Of a stretch of DNA of 64,000 nucleotides, positions 25,788 through 34,767 are shown one piece after another. Positions within the stretch are counted from its first letter, which is position 1; the number at the start of each line of letters is the position of its first letter. A program made the translations under genes and the position numbers. Location of the stretch: positions 205,851 through 269,850 of the forward strand of contig NZ_QJRI01000176.1 of assembly GCF_003254565.1 (NCBI RefSeq), in the 5' to 3' direction. The notes under the pieces were generated by a model, which was given only the letters and a program-made list of their open reading frames with translations, was not told the origin of the DNA and did no database searches. Origin of the DNA: Flavobacterium nitrogenifigens. Lineage in GTDB: Bacteria; Bacteroidota; Bacteroidia; Flavobacteriales; Flavobacteriaceae.

Positions 25788-26939
25788 CTAATCTTTCTTT
25801 TCAAAACTTCCGCGAACTATAATTTCCCCTTCCTTCATCATCACTCTACCTCGAGCTATGACATCGGTCAAATTAAAATTGGAATCAAACAGGCATAAAT
25901 CGGCGTCGCCTCCAACAAAAACACTTCCTTTATTTTTAAGTGATAGATTGCGAGCCGGACCCGATGTTACCAATTGAATAGCTTGTCCTATCGGCATATT
26001 AGCTTCTTTTACCAGTTTTTGCACCTGTTTTAAATTCAGATCAATAGGTGCTTTTTTGAAGCCTATAAGATTACCGTCTTTGTCATTTACTCCCAGACCA
26101 GCATTGCCATCACTGCTGAAAGTCATATTCTCCATCGGAACACCTTTTTTTAGAGCATAAAGCACTTGTTTATAAGGCTCATCAAATTTGGTTCCGCCTG
26201 TCGTGATATCGATCATTCCTCCTAGTTTTGCAAAACGAATAGCTTCTTCAAATAAAGGCTCTGTTCGTCCAACATGAGTTGGAGATATATTTCTGATGGG
26301 AAAATCGTATTGTTGTACTAAATCAAGCAGCAGCTGCATGTTTGTTTTGAGCGCTCCAAGATGTACGTGCATAATTCCTTTTTTGCCCGATGTCAAACCG
26401 CCAACATGAACATCTTTTAAAATTGCCAGCAGTTCTTTAGCTGTCGGAAAAGACGAACGTTCATCACTAATGGCTACTTTACATCCTAATACTTTATCTA
26501 TAAACAGCATATCATCTAATACTGAGCCCATCATAGTAATTGGAGGAAGACCAAAATAGCTGGTAAGCATATAAGCCGTAATTCCTTCATTATCTAAGGC
26601 TTTGGTTTTAGCATAAAGCGCTTTCAAGTTTTTTGTTGCGCCATCAGTGCCCAACAATCCAACTACGGTTGTTGTTCCGCAGCTAATAAACTCAGATAAG
26701 GCAATTTCTGGTGTAAGCGAATGAAAACCGTGCTTGCCCCCTGCGCCTGTAATATGTACATGCTGGTCTATAAATCCTGGAGTTACCATTTTTCCATTTG
26801 CATCAATAATCTCGAGATCAGGCAGATTCAGGCTTATACTATCACTAACCAGCGCTATTTTTTCTCCACAGATTAAGATGTCTTTCTTTCCTAAGGACTC
26901 TGGAGCATATAAGACTGAATTTTTTATTAGTTTAAACAT
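25788..26939 (-). CDS. iadA: Isoaspartyl (beta-aspartyl) dipeptidase
   Basis: A 383-residue amidohydrolase close in length to E. coli IadA (about 390). It has FIDQHVHITGAGGKHGF (metal ligands His60 and His62), Lys154 in GCKVAISDERS as the likely carboxylated bridging lysine, then HVHLGAL and SPTHVGRTE with further His ligands, and MTFSSDGNAG with the catalytic Asp. IadA hydrolyses beta-aspartyl dipeptides, which arise from damaged proteins and from cyanophycin. No signal peptide, so it is cytosolic. The gene sits between dcuC and the porin in a tight operon. Confidence 0.9.
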   Translation of the reverse strand: MFKLIKNSVLYAPESLGKKDILICGEKIALVSDSISLNLPDLEIIDANGKMVTPGFIDQHVHITGAGGKHGFHSLTPEIALSEFISCGTTTVVGLLGTDGATKNLKALYAKTKALDNEGITAYMLTSYFGLPPITMMGSVLDDMLFIDKVLGCKVAISDERSSFPTAKELLAILKDVHVGGLTSGKKGIMHVHLGALKTNMQLLLDLVQQYDFPIRNISPTHVGRTEPLFEEAIRFAKLGGMIDITTGGTKFDEPYKQVLYALKKGVPMENMTFSSDGNAGLGVNDKDGNLIGFKKAPIDLNLKQVQKLVKEANMPIGQAIQLVTSGPARNLSLKNKGSVFVGGDADLCLFDSNFNLTDVIARGRVMMKEGEIIVRGSFEKKD

Positions 26940-26952
26940 CTTTACTTAATTT

Positions 26953-28326
26953 TTAAATAAAATAATGAAATACGAGCATAAACAATAAACCTACTGACAT
27001 GGGAATCGCATTGCGTTTTGCAAGATCCATAGGCTGAACATCAGCTATTTTAGCGATACCGACTATTACTCCAGCAATGGGAGATACAGCTCTTCCCATG
27101 CTTGAAGAAAGTTGCATAGGCAGAATGATTCCTGCTGCTGATGTATTAAATTTGGCCGCGATTCCTGGAACTAATGGTGAAAAAGAAAAGAAAGAGGCAT
27201 TACCGCTTCCCATAAGTACAGAGGCCAAGAAAATTATAATGGTCATTAGTATTCCAATCCCTACTATTCCGAGTCCTAAGCTCATAGAAATATTGGTGAG
27301 ACTATCAATAAATCCAAGCGAAATTAATCCGTTGGCGAATATTTCTGCACAGACAATCAGCGTAACGACAGATGCAAAAACTTTTCCCATACCTTCCCAA
27401 AATATTTTAAGTGATGCGAAAACTTCCTTTACATTTCTAAGCCTCACTATTTCCATTATCATAGTAACAGCCAGAGATATTAGCATTGCCGTTGTGGTGT
27501 CAAGATGTACAGGCTTAGTGAAAATATTTATTATTGGAGAAAATAGAATTAAAAGCAATAAGGGAAAAATAGGCAATACTGCATAGATCAAAGGTGTTTT
27601 TAAAACAATTTCATCGGGATTATAATCTGCATGCTGTTCTTTTGGCAATTTTTGATCATAATGTTTATTTACAAAAAAATAGATAATCATCAAAAGTGTA
27701 GTCATCGGAATTACCAGTGGCAGCTGATACTTAATAAAGTACTCTACATTATGCATGTCCAATAGCTGAGAAGCTCGAGCGGTATTTGCAGATGCAGGCC
27801 CCATATCAAATACGGTACAGGCAGAAATAACTGCCACAGCAGAAATTCTGCTTACGCCCAATGAAATAAGTATTGGAAAAAATGATGCTACCAATAATAA
27901 ACCTAGCCCTGTTGCTGATGGTGTACAGATAAAAAGAACCTGTCCGATAGGTATTACTATAGAGGCTGCGAGATATGGATATTTTTTGAAAATGCCAAGT
28001 GGCTTCACAGCAACATGAACCAATGCATCACTTGCGCCAATCGCTTTCATATAAGCAAGAAATCCGCCAATTGTCATAATCATGAGTCCAACATTAGCAG
28101 TTTTATCAGATAACGATTCTTGCAAACGCTTAAATAAATCAAATGCGAAAATTCCTGTTGGCTGTGCTACAGGATTTACTTTATAATTTAATAGAGATGC
28201 AACGATAATCATCAAGATGCCAGCAAAAAGAAGAACTGCTTGCGGATTGAATTTTTTCACAAGCAGATAAGCTGTTACAGCTATAAATAAGATACTAATC
28301 ACCAAACCTAATCCATTCATAAACAA
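26953..28326 (-). CDS. dcuC: DcuC-family C4-dicarboxylate transporter
   Basis: A 457-residue membrane protein with about 12 helices. Diagnostic segments are MIMTIGGFLAYMKAIGASDA near residue 80, IPIGQVLFICTPSATGLGLL and CTVFDMGPASANTARAS. DcuC-type carriers move aspartate, fumarate, malate and succinate. As first gene of the operon it would exchange or export aspartate-derived acids, or take up the substrate after outer-membrane passage. The gene-free stretch upstream (28327-28674) should hold the operon's promoter, but I see no clear TAnnTTTG element there. Confidence 0.88.
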   Translation of the reverse strand: MFMNGLGLVISILFIAVTAYLLVKKFNPQAVLLFAGILMIIVASLLNYKVNPVAQPTGIFAFDLFKRLQESLSDKTANVGLMIMTIGGFLAYMKAIGASDALVHVAVKPLGIFKKYPYLAASIVIPIGQVLFICTPSATGLGLLLVASFFPILISLGVSRISAVAVISACTVFDMGPASANTARASQLLDMHNVEYFIKYQLPLVIPMTTLLMIIYFFVNKHYDQKLPKEQHADYNPDEIVLKTPLIYAVLPIFPLLLLILFSPIINIFTKPVHLDTTTAMLISLAVTMIMEIVRLRNVKEVFASLKIFWEGMGKVFASVVTLIVCAEIFANGLISLGFIDSLTNISMSLGLGIVGIGILMTIIIFLASVLMGSGNASFFSFSPLVPGIAAKFNTSAAGIILPMQLSSSMGRAVSPIAGVIVGIAKIADVQPMDLAKRNAIPMSVGLLFMLVFHYFI

Positions 28327-28674
28327 TTAGATAAGTTAGACAATAAAAATATTCGATTAAATTTAGCTTTTTTTTTGTTTTATTTTAATAGTCTAATTAG
28401 AATTGACAATTAAACAAATACAATTGATTTTGAGCAGGCTATATTTAAAAAAACTCAAAACAAGGTCGCTTTTTATAAAAATAAATTAAATAATGCAGTT
28501 TTTTCTTATAACGCTACATTTTAAAAAACATACAATATTGTCTATAAAACACTTAACAAAAGCTAAATAAGATTTGTTTTACAATATTTTATTACTAAAA
28601 ATTGATTTTAATTGCTACGCATCATATTACCTATGAGAAGTTTGGCTTTTATAATTCGTAATGGTTACAAAACT
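28327..28674. other. Gene-free leader of the dcuC-iadA operon
   Basis: About 350 bp of AT-rich sequence upstream of dcuC. I see no credible gene, no clear promoter motif and no riboswitch-like structure. A short palindrome (ACAATATTGT, about 28531) is the only regular element. Confidence 0.4.
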
Positions 28675-28706
28675 AAAAAGCCTATTTCTAACAAAATAGG
28701 CTTTTT
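28675..28706 (-). terminator. Intrinsic terminator after the aldo/keto reductase gene
   Basis: A 13-bp perfect stem (AAAAAGCCTATTT at 28675-28687 and its complement at 28694-28706) with a six-base loop, followed by T residues on both strands. It lies 24 bp beyond the stop of the aldo/keto reductase on the minus strand. Confidence 0.85.
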
Positions 28707-28729
28707 TCATAATTTCTCCATACTAATCT

Positions 28730-29677
28730 TTAACTCCATTCTGGAAACTGAGTTCTGTTTAAATCCAATTTCTCAATCGCTTTCATATCAGCATCATCAA
28801 GCTTAAAATCAAATATATTAAGGTTTTCTAGAATATGTGCTCTTTGAGAAGATCTCGGAATAGCCACAATACCGCGCTGGAAATGCCATCTTAGACTTAC
28901 CTGTGCAGTAGTCTTGTTATGTTTCTTAGCTATTTGGGTTAATGTTTCATTTGTAAAAAGACCATTGCGTCCTTCTGCAAAAGGTGCCCAAGCTTGCATT
29001 TGTATATTACCCTGCTTTAGTACCTTATAATCATTTGTTTGTTGAAAATAAGCATGAGTTTCAATCTGATTTATAGCTGGTTTTACCTCTGCATAAGACA
29101 AAAGATCTGCCAATTGCGCAGGATCAAAATTGCTAATTCCTATAGCTTTTATTTTTCCTGCTTTGTAAAGCTCTTCCATTGCCTTCCAAGATCCTTTTAC
29201 ATCACCTCTCGGTCGATGTATAAGATACAGATCCAGATAGTCCACTTGTAACTTTCTTAACGTTTCTTCAAAACCTTTTTTAGCATTTTCGTAACCAGCA
29301 TCATCAACCCATAATTTTGAAGTAACAAAAAGCTGTTTTCTGTCTATTCCGCTTTGCTTTATTGCCTTTCCTACTTCTACTTCATTTCCATAGACTTTAG
29401 CAGTATCAATAAGACGATAACCTGAAGATATGGCTTCAACTACAGATTTCTGGCAAACCTCTCCGCTGAGTCCGTAAGTTCCAAATCCGAGTATTGGCAT
29501 TTTTAAGCCATTATTCAATTTAACATCTGGAATACCTTTAGCATCTTTGTCCATCAAGACATTTCCGAATAGTTTCGGCGTGCCTAAAATACCCAAGTAA
29601 ATCCCAGCAGCCGCTAATGTCGTATTCTGCAAAAATTTACGTCGGTTTATTTCGTTCTTTTGGTTTTGAGAATTCAT
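28730..29677 (-). CDS. Tat-exported aldo/keto reductase
   Basis: A 315-residue protein. The N-terminus has a twin-arginine signal (NRRKFLQNTTLAAAGIYLG). The rest is a complete AKR barrel: GFGTYGLSG, YRLIDTAKVYGNEVEVGKAI (catalytic Asp and Tyr), LFVTSKLW (Lys), YLIHRP (His), then AIGISNF and GIVAIPRSS for NADPH binding. The tetrad is intact. Reductases of this family are normally cytosolic, and export in folded form by Tat implies cofactor loading before export. The physiological substrate is unknown. It is a single-gene unit with its own terminator. Confidence 0.85.
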   Translation of the reverse strand: MNSQNQKNEINRRKFLQNTTLAAAGIYLGILGTPKLFGNVLMDKDAKGIPDVKLNNGLKMPILGFGTYGLSGEVCQKSVVEAISSGYRLIDTAKVYGNEVEVGKAIKQSGIDRKQLFVTSKLWVDDAGYENAKKGFEETLRKLQVDYLDLYLIHRPRGDVKGSWKAMEELYKAGKIKAIGISNFDPAQLADLLSYAEVKPAINQIETHAYFQQTNDYKVLKQGNIQMQAWAPFAEGRNGLFTNETLTQIAKKHNKTTAQVSLRWHFQRGIVAIPRSSQRAHILENLNIFDFKLDDADMKAIEKLDLNRTQFPEWS

Positions 29678-29860
29678 GTTTTTTTGGTCTATTAGTCAGT
29701 TAGTAATCAATTACTAAAGTATACAAATATTTTAAATTAAATGTATAATTCTCTAGTACTGATCAATCACGCCCTAGATAAAAACACTTTGCATAGCAGA
29801 ATAATATATAAGTAAAAACTGTTTTACCATCAAAAGACTTCTTTTCGTCTCAATAAAAAA

Positions 29861-29891
29861 TTGATTTATCTACATACAGTTTGTACTTTTG
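29861..29891 (+). promoter_or_regulatory. Bacteroidota promoter giving a leaderless transcript
   Basis: TTG at 29861-29863, a 20-bp spacer, and TACTTTTG at 29884-29891, a full match to the TAnnTTTG -7 element. The ATG follows only four bases later (29896), which places the probable transcription start at the start codon itself. The mRNA of the SpoU/TrmH methylase gene would therefore lack a 5' leader. Confidence 0.6.
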
Positions 29892-29895
29892 CCCC

Positions 29896-30354
29896 ATGAG
29901 CGATAATTTTACAAATGAATACTTTGGTATAGGAATACAAAATGGTAAAACACCAGAAAACTTAGGTGTTTTGTGGCGATCGGCTCAAAACTTAGGCGCT
30001 ACTTTTATATTTACTATTGGAAACAGATATGCCAAACAAGCCTGCGATACGCACGATGCGGTAAAAGCAATTCCTTATTTTCATTACGATACTTTTGAGG
30101 CTTTTTTCGAAAATTTACCTAAAGGAGCAAGATTAGTTGGCGTTGAATTGTCTGAAAAAGCGGCTGATCTTGAAACCTTCGAACATCCTAGACGCTGTGT
30201 TTATATATTGGGCGCAGAAGACCATGGCTTATCTAAAAAAGTAATGGAAAAATGCCATCATTTAGTAAAGTTTAAATCAGAAAAAAGTTTGAATGTAGCT
30301 GTAGCAGGAACTATCGTTATGTATGATAGAAATCTAGCTAAACCGCGTTCTTAA
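29896..30354 (+). CDS. SpoU/TrmH-family RNA 2'-O-methyltransferase
   Basis: A 152-residue protein from the ATG at 29896; the longer TTG start at 29881 overlaps the promoter. It is a compact SPOUT methylase without an extra N-terminal domain. GIGIQNGKTPENLGVLWRSA is motif 1, VYILGAEDHGLSKKV is motif 2, and SLNVAVAGTIVMYDR is motif 3 of the knotted SAM-binding site. Such small proteins modify a ribose of tRNA or rRNA. Which nucleotide is modified cannot be said from the sequence. The gene is monocistronic. Confidence 0.88.
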   Translation: MSDNFTNEYFGIGIQNGKTPENLGVLWRSAQNLGATFIFTIGNRYAKQACDTHDAVKAIPYFHYDTFEAFFENLPKGARLVGVELSEKAADLETFEHPRRCVYILGAEDHGLSKKVMEKCHHLVKFKSEKSLNVAVAGTIVMYDRNLAKPRS

Positions 30355-30374
30355 TACCAATTCAGACAAATTTC

Positions 30375-31832
30375 TTAATTCATTTTCTTAAGCGGATATT
30401 CATCATTGCCGGGATTAATGTTCGAAATTGGCTCTCCTGAGATTGTATATTGCTTGCCATTCTTTTGAATGTATATAATTCCTAATTCGTCATATTTCTT
30501 GTTGAATACTATTTTAATTTTATCCTCTGCTATGCTCTCTGCTTTAAGATTTTTATACGATTCAGCCTTTTCTCCATCACCAATGTAAACAATAGTAATG
30601 TCGTCTAGGCTTTTTAAGTCTATCAAAAAACTGGTTACAAGCTCATCTTTGTTCGTTCTTTTAAAATTGTATTTTCCTGACCAAGAATTGGCTTCTGCCT
30701 TATTTTCAGACTTGCTTTTAGAACTTATTATTTTTCCATCAGAGGTAATTTTATATCCTTCGTTCAGTTTTTTATAAATTTTTGAAAATCTAATTTCAAA
30801 AATACTAATCGTTAAATCCTCATTTATTATAAAAGACTTAGCAATATAACTGGCATCTTCCTGCATCTCACCATCTGACTCAACACCAACAAGTTGCTTT
30901 GAAATTAATTCTTGATCTTTTACATTTATAATCAAATGATCTAAGAAATAATCCTCTTTTTCATCTCGAATACTGAAAATATAGGTCTGAAATGGCAATC
31001 CTCCATTATCAATGCGATATAGGACATTGGGAGTATTTTTGTTTATTTTTTTATAAATCAGATTTGATATCAATTTTAATTCATTTCCTTCAACTCTCGG
31101 ATACTTTACCTTGCATTCCACATTTTCTTCAAGATAACATTCCTCCATATATTTTATATAATTAAAGGGCAATGCTATTAAAGATTCTTTCTTAGCAGAA
31201 GTCTTCGAAAGATTTCTATTGCTAATTAATTTGCAGATAATAGTTCCGTTTTTACTTGCAATGGTTGCAGTTTCATTTTCATATTTTATTATAGTTGTTG
31301 ATTCTTCATTATTTTCTTTTTTACTGTATTCCGTCCGCTTTGTAATTCTAACTACTCTGTTTTGATTATCATATTCATTAACAATGCTTTCGGTACGATT
31401 ATAATTTTCTCCCACAAAATATTTTTTCTCATAAAGCAGGACAAAACTTTTCGGGTTATAAACCGTTTTTATTTCTTTTCGAACATTGTAACTCCCAAAT
31501 TCTAAATAGGTTTCGATCATCATATTATCTTTATATGCATATTTAGCGTTTGCTTTTTTTGCATAAGAAGCAGTATCTTCTTTCTGAATTTTTCCCCAAT
31601 CTTTTTTATTCTGAAAAAATGTATTCAAATTCGTTTTCTTATAAACAGAACCCTCGATGTTTTCAATCAAACTGTCTTTATCTTTAAAATCTAAAAACTT
31701 ATTGGTTCTGAAAACTTCATAGGCTTCTGTTGAAAGCTTTTCTTTTTTTGAAGGAGAATAAACCTGCAATTCCTGCGAAATACATCTTACAGCAGATGAT
31801 AAAAACATAAAAATAATGAGTATAATGCGCAT
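30375..31832 (-). CDS. Secreted hypothetical protein
   Basis: A 485-residue protein with a signal peptide (MRIILIIFMFLSSAVRCISQ). The mature part is Lys/Glu-rich and beta-strand-rich throughout. I recognise no domain. In several places short strand-turn repeats resembling the KxxYxxxG patterns of secreted toxin-like lipoproteins occur (for example YENETATIASKNGTIICKL). It follows the TPR gene on the same strand with a 67-bp gap. Confidence 0.6.
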   Translation of the reverse strand: MRIILIIFMFLSSAVRCISQELQVYSPSKKEKLSTEAYEVFRTNKFLDFKDKDSLIENIEGSVYKKTNLNTFFQNKKDWGKIQKEDTASYAKKANAKYAYKDNMMIETYLEFGSYNVRKEIKTVYNPKSFVLLYEKKYFVGENYNRTESIVNEYDNQNRVVRITKRTEYSKKENNEESTTIIKYENETATIASKNGTIICKLISNRNLSKTSAKKESLIALPFNYIKYMEECYLEENVECKVKYPRVEGNELKLISNLIYKKINKNTPNVLYRIDNGGLPFQTYIFSIRDEKEDYFLDHLIINVKDQELISKQLVGVESDGEMQEDASYIAKSFIINEDLTISIFEIRFSKIYKKLNEGYKITSDGKIISSKSKSENKAEANSWSGKYNFKRTNKDELVTSFLIDLKSLDDITIVYIGDGEKAESYKNLKAESIAEDKIKIVFNKKYDELGIIYIQKNGKQYTISGEPISNINPGNDEYPLKKMN

Positions 31833-31899
31833 GATCTTTTTTGAGATATTTCTGTAAATAAACTTACTGTTTAAATTTTTGTTCGATTATTCTAAAACT

Positions 31900-33312
31900 T
31901 TAATTAACTGCTTCTTTCCAAATGTTTATAATCTTTTCCGAATAGTAATAATTACCCGTTATTATAAGAGCATTTAGAGTCGTTGCATTAAGCTCTATAT
32001 TCGGAAACTGAGATTTTGCTACCTTAATAAACAGATTCTTCTTTTTGGAATCGCCAAGCAGATACGCTGCAAGTATTCTTCCAATATGTGTATCGATACT
32101 TGTTTCATCAATTTTAAAAGAGGTTTCAAATTTGGACTGTGCGTCTTTATAACGTTTTTCATCCAATAACAAATAGCCGTAATTGCTTATTAGCACTGCA
32201 TCATCTGGATTTTTGCTTAAATATTTACTATATGCAGCTTCAGCCTTTTTATAATCATGAAGTTCCTGATAAATTGTAGCGAGATTAGTCAATACAACAT
32301 TCTCATTTTCATCTAATTTCAGTGCTATTTCAAAATCTCTAATTGCCGCTGGGAACTCTCTTTTTTCCTGATAAAGCCTTCCTCTCTGCGCTCGATATCC
32401 GTAAACATCTGGATTTACGACAATAAGCCGGTCATAAATTTCAGCAGCAGTCCCCCAATCTGCTATCTGTTGATATGCCTGACCGGCATAAAATTCTAAA
32501 TCATCAGCAAAATTGCCTGAATCGTCTCCGTAGTTATTTGGGCTGTCTAAACGGTATTTGTACAGTTTGTAAACTTCAATCGCCCGTTGCGAATTAGGAA
32601 TATCAATTAGACATTTGATGTAATTATGGTAAATTCTAACTATAATGTTTATATCATATTCAATGGCCTTGTCAAAATTTTTAATTGCATTTTCATTATC
32701 TCTTAAAAAGTAATAATTATTTGCAATCAATTCATACAGTTCAGGATTTGCCATATCCATTTCGAGTGCGTACTCCGCTTCATCGGTAGAATCTTTATAT
32801 AGCTGTAAATGTGCCAAACAAAGTGCTTTTAGCTGATGATATTCTGGGTCTTGCGTATTTATCTCTATTGACTTGGTTACAGTTTCCATTGCTTCTTGAT
32901 ATTGCTCTTTGTTGTACAATTCAAGTGCTTCATCATAATATTTTTCAGGCAATTGACTTGCCGATACTGCCGCCACAGCAGCGGGAAAATACGGCTTTAT
33001 AGATTGGTATTCTGCCGTCTCATTTTTGCTCAAAATTCTAAGTGATTTTATATTACCTGTTGCCTCTTCAATTCCGATCTCATATAAATTTTCTTTCTTT
33101 TGATAAGGTTGTACTAATGCCGTAAACTTGACATAATTTGGATTATTTTTGGTCGGTATAAAACATAGTCTCGGCTTGACACCTAGTTCTACAACAATTC
33201 TGTCTGATTCTTTGCGGAAACTGCGGATATAATTGATTTCTTTTTGGATTTTTTCCTGCGCTATAACTGTTAATGAAGTAAAAGCAAGAAACATTAAAAT
33301 AATAAGTCTCAT
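31900..33312 (-). CDS. Secreted TPR-repeat protein
   Basis: A 470-residue protein with a signal peptide (MRLIILMFLAFTSLTVIAQ) and a first region of about 110 residues of unknown fold. About ten tetratricopeptide repeats follow, e.g. ALELYNKEQYQEAMETVTKS, then ELYELIANNYYFLRDNENAI, then GRLYQEKREFPAAIRDFEIA and YGYLLLDEKRYKDAQSKFET. TPR superhelices are scaffolds for protein binding. It is probably periplasmic. Together with the lipoprotein upstream and the unknown secreted protein downstream it forms a run of envelope genes in one direction. Confidence 0.85.
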   Translation of the reverse strand: MRLIILMFLAFTSLTVIAQEKIQKEINYIRSFRKESDRIVVELGVKPRLCFIPTKNNPNYVKFTALVQPYQKKENLYEIGIEEATGNIKSLRILSKNETAEYQSIKPYFPAAVAAVSASQLPEKYYDEALELYNKEQYQEAMETVTKSIEINTQDPEYHQLKALCLAHLQLYKDSTDEAEYALEMDMANPELYELIANNYYFLRDNENAIKNFDKAIEYDINIIVRIYHNYIKCLIDIPNSQRAIEVYKLYKYRLDSPNNYGDDSGNFADDLEFYAGQAYQQIADWGTAAEIYDRLIVVNPDVYGYRAQRGRLYQEKREFPAAIRDFEIALKLDENENVVLTNLATIYQELHDYKKAEAAYSKYLSKNPDDAVLISNYGYLLLDEKRYKDAQSKFETSFKIDETSIDTHIGRILAAYLLGDSKKKNLFIKVAKSQFPNIELNATTLNALIITGNYYYSEKIINIWKEAVN

Positions 33313-33366
33313 ATATTTTGTCTACTAGTAATTGGTTTGCTAAAAAATTTGATTAGAAAAAAGGAA

Positions 33367-34635
33367 TTAATTCTCATACGAATACTCATATAGTTCACTC
33401 AATTTATTATCAGAGTTATAATTGTATACTGTTTTGGCACAGCCATTAGAATTATTTAATGAAACCGTTTTTGATAAAATCTTATTTCCTTCTTTTGACA
33501 TAAAAATATCTTTGTTTCCTTCTGAATATCGTATATTTTCAGAAAGCAAGACGTTATCTTTTATACTGTAAATTTTCATTTTAGAATAAAAAACTTCTTG
33601 GTCGTTTTTATATTCATAAACCAGTTTCCGCGTTGCATTAACCTCTTTTACAATTCTTCCGAATTCATCATATTCAAAAAAAGTGATAGCAACTACATCT
33701 CCGCTCCCATTTACTGTTTCGCTTTTTGCACATTGAAATTTGCCGTTAAGATGAAACACTTTAGCAATCATTACATTTTTCTGATCTACAGAAATAATAC
33801 TGAATTGTTTTTTGCCATATTTAAAAACATCTTTAGACTTTTCTCCCTTTTCATTTCTTCGCACTATACTGTCAATCAAATGGTATGGGTTTCTATAATA
33901 CAAATCTTCAGAATACAAAACACCATTAATTATAGTCGAGTATTGTTTGATTAATCCGTTTTTGTCGTAAAGCGTTTCTATCTGCATAAAACTTTTTGCG
34001 TTTTTGGCACTATCTCTAAAAGCTTTTGCCGTTACCTTTCCTGTAGAACAGCTCAAAAAAGCATTCGTCTTTGGATAATAAGAAACATTCGAATTTTGTA
34101 TCAAATTATCAGCATAGTTTTGATCCACTTTAAATTTTGATTTTAATTCTTTTTCCGATTCCTTTTGCCTTTCTGCAATCTCTGCTTTTCGTAATTTGCC
34201 ATAATAGACTTTATCATTAAAAGGAACTTTAAAATACGATTCGTAGGTTTCAATATACTTATCGGCATTGGTTACAAGAATCGGTTTATCGACACCATTG
34301 GACAATATCATTCCTGATTTGATCTTGTCATCATGGTTATTAAAATAATAGTAGCCATAATTTCTAAACTCGATCACGCAATCCTCACTAACGTGAAATA
34401 CATGCACATCTTGAATTGTATCAAAAGCTTCTGCAAATCGCTGGTAGATATTTAAATGCTTTTCTAAACCATCATCCTGATTATGATCGAAGAAAACCAA
34501 ACTGACATCTTCTTTATGGTTAATTTCATAAAGCGTTGCATCAGGTTCGGGATTATCGGTTAATATTTTTTTAGAACATGCCGTCAATAAAAATACACAC
34601 AGCACGGCACCAATTAAATTGCTTTTAGATTTCAA
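33367..34635 (-). CDS. Hypothetical lipoprotein
   Basis: A 422-residue lipoprotein: the signal peptide ends in CVFLLTAC with the lipid-accepting Cys20. The mature part is Lys/Asp-rich with repeated short beta-strands of the YxxYKNDxExFYSK kind, similar in flavour to MORN-like or YD-like secreted repeats. I do not recognise the family. It is first of three envelope genes in the same direction (next: TPR protein, 54 bp). Confidence 0.6.
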   Translation of the reverse strand: MKSKSNLIGAVLCVFLLTACSKKILTDNPEPDATLYEINHKEDVSLVFFDHNQDDGLEKHLNIYQRFAEAFDTIQDVHVFHVSEDCVIEFRNYGYYYFNNHDDKIKSGMILSNGVDKPILVTNADKYIETYESYFKVPFNDKVYYGKLRKAEIAERQKESEKELKSKFKVDQNYADNLIQNSNVSYYPKTNAFLSCSTGKVTAKAFRDSAKNAKSFMQIETLYDKNGLIKQYSTIINGVLYSEDLYYRNPYHLIDSIVRRNEKGEKSKDVFKYGKKQFSIISVDQKNVMIAKVFHLNGKFQCAKSETVNGSGDVVAITFFEYDEFGRIVKEVNATRKLVYEYKNDQEVFYSKMKIYSIKDNVLLSENIRYSEGNKDIFMSKEGNKILSKTVSLNNSNGCAKTVYNYNSDNKLSELYEYSYEN

Positions 34636-34767
34636 ATTCTTATTGTTTTTACCTTTCTATTTCAAGACAAATTTGAAAAATATAAGCATACAGAATTCGA
34701 CCGATATAAATCCGTATGCTGCAATTGAATATTCGTAAAGATTTTTTATAAATCCGTACTGAAGTTT

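Noticed and set aside
27077..27586. 169-residue plus-strand frame
   Set aside because: It is antisense to the dcuC transporter, whose membrane helices and signatures are clear.
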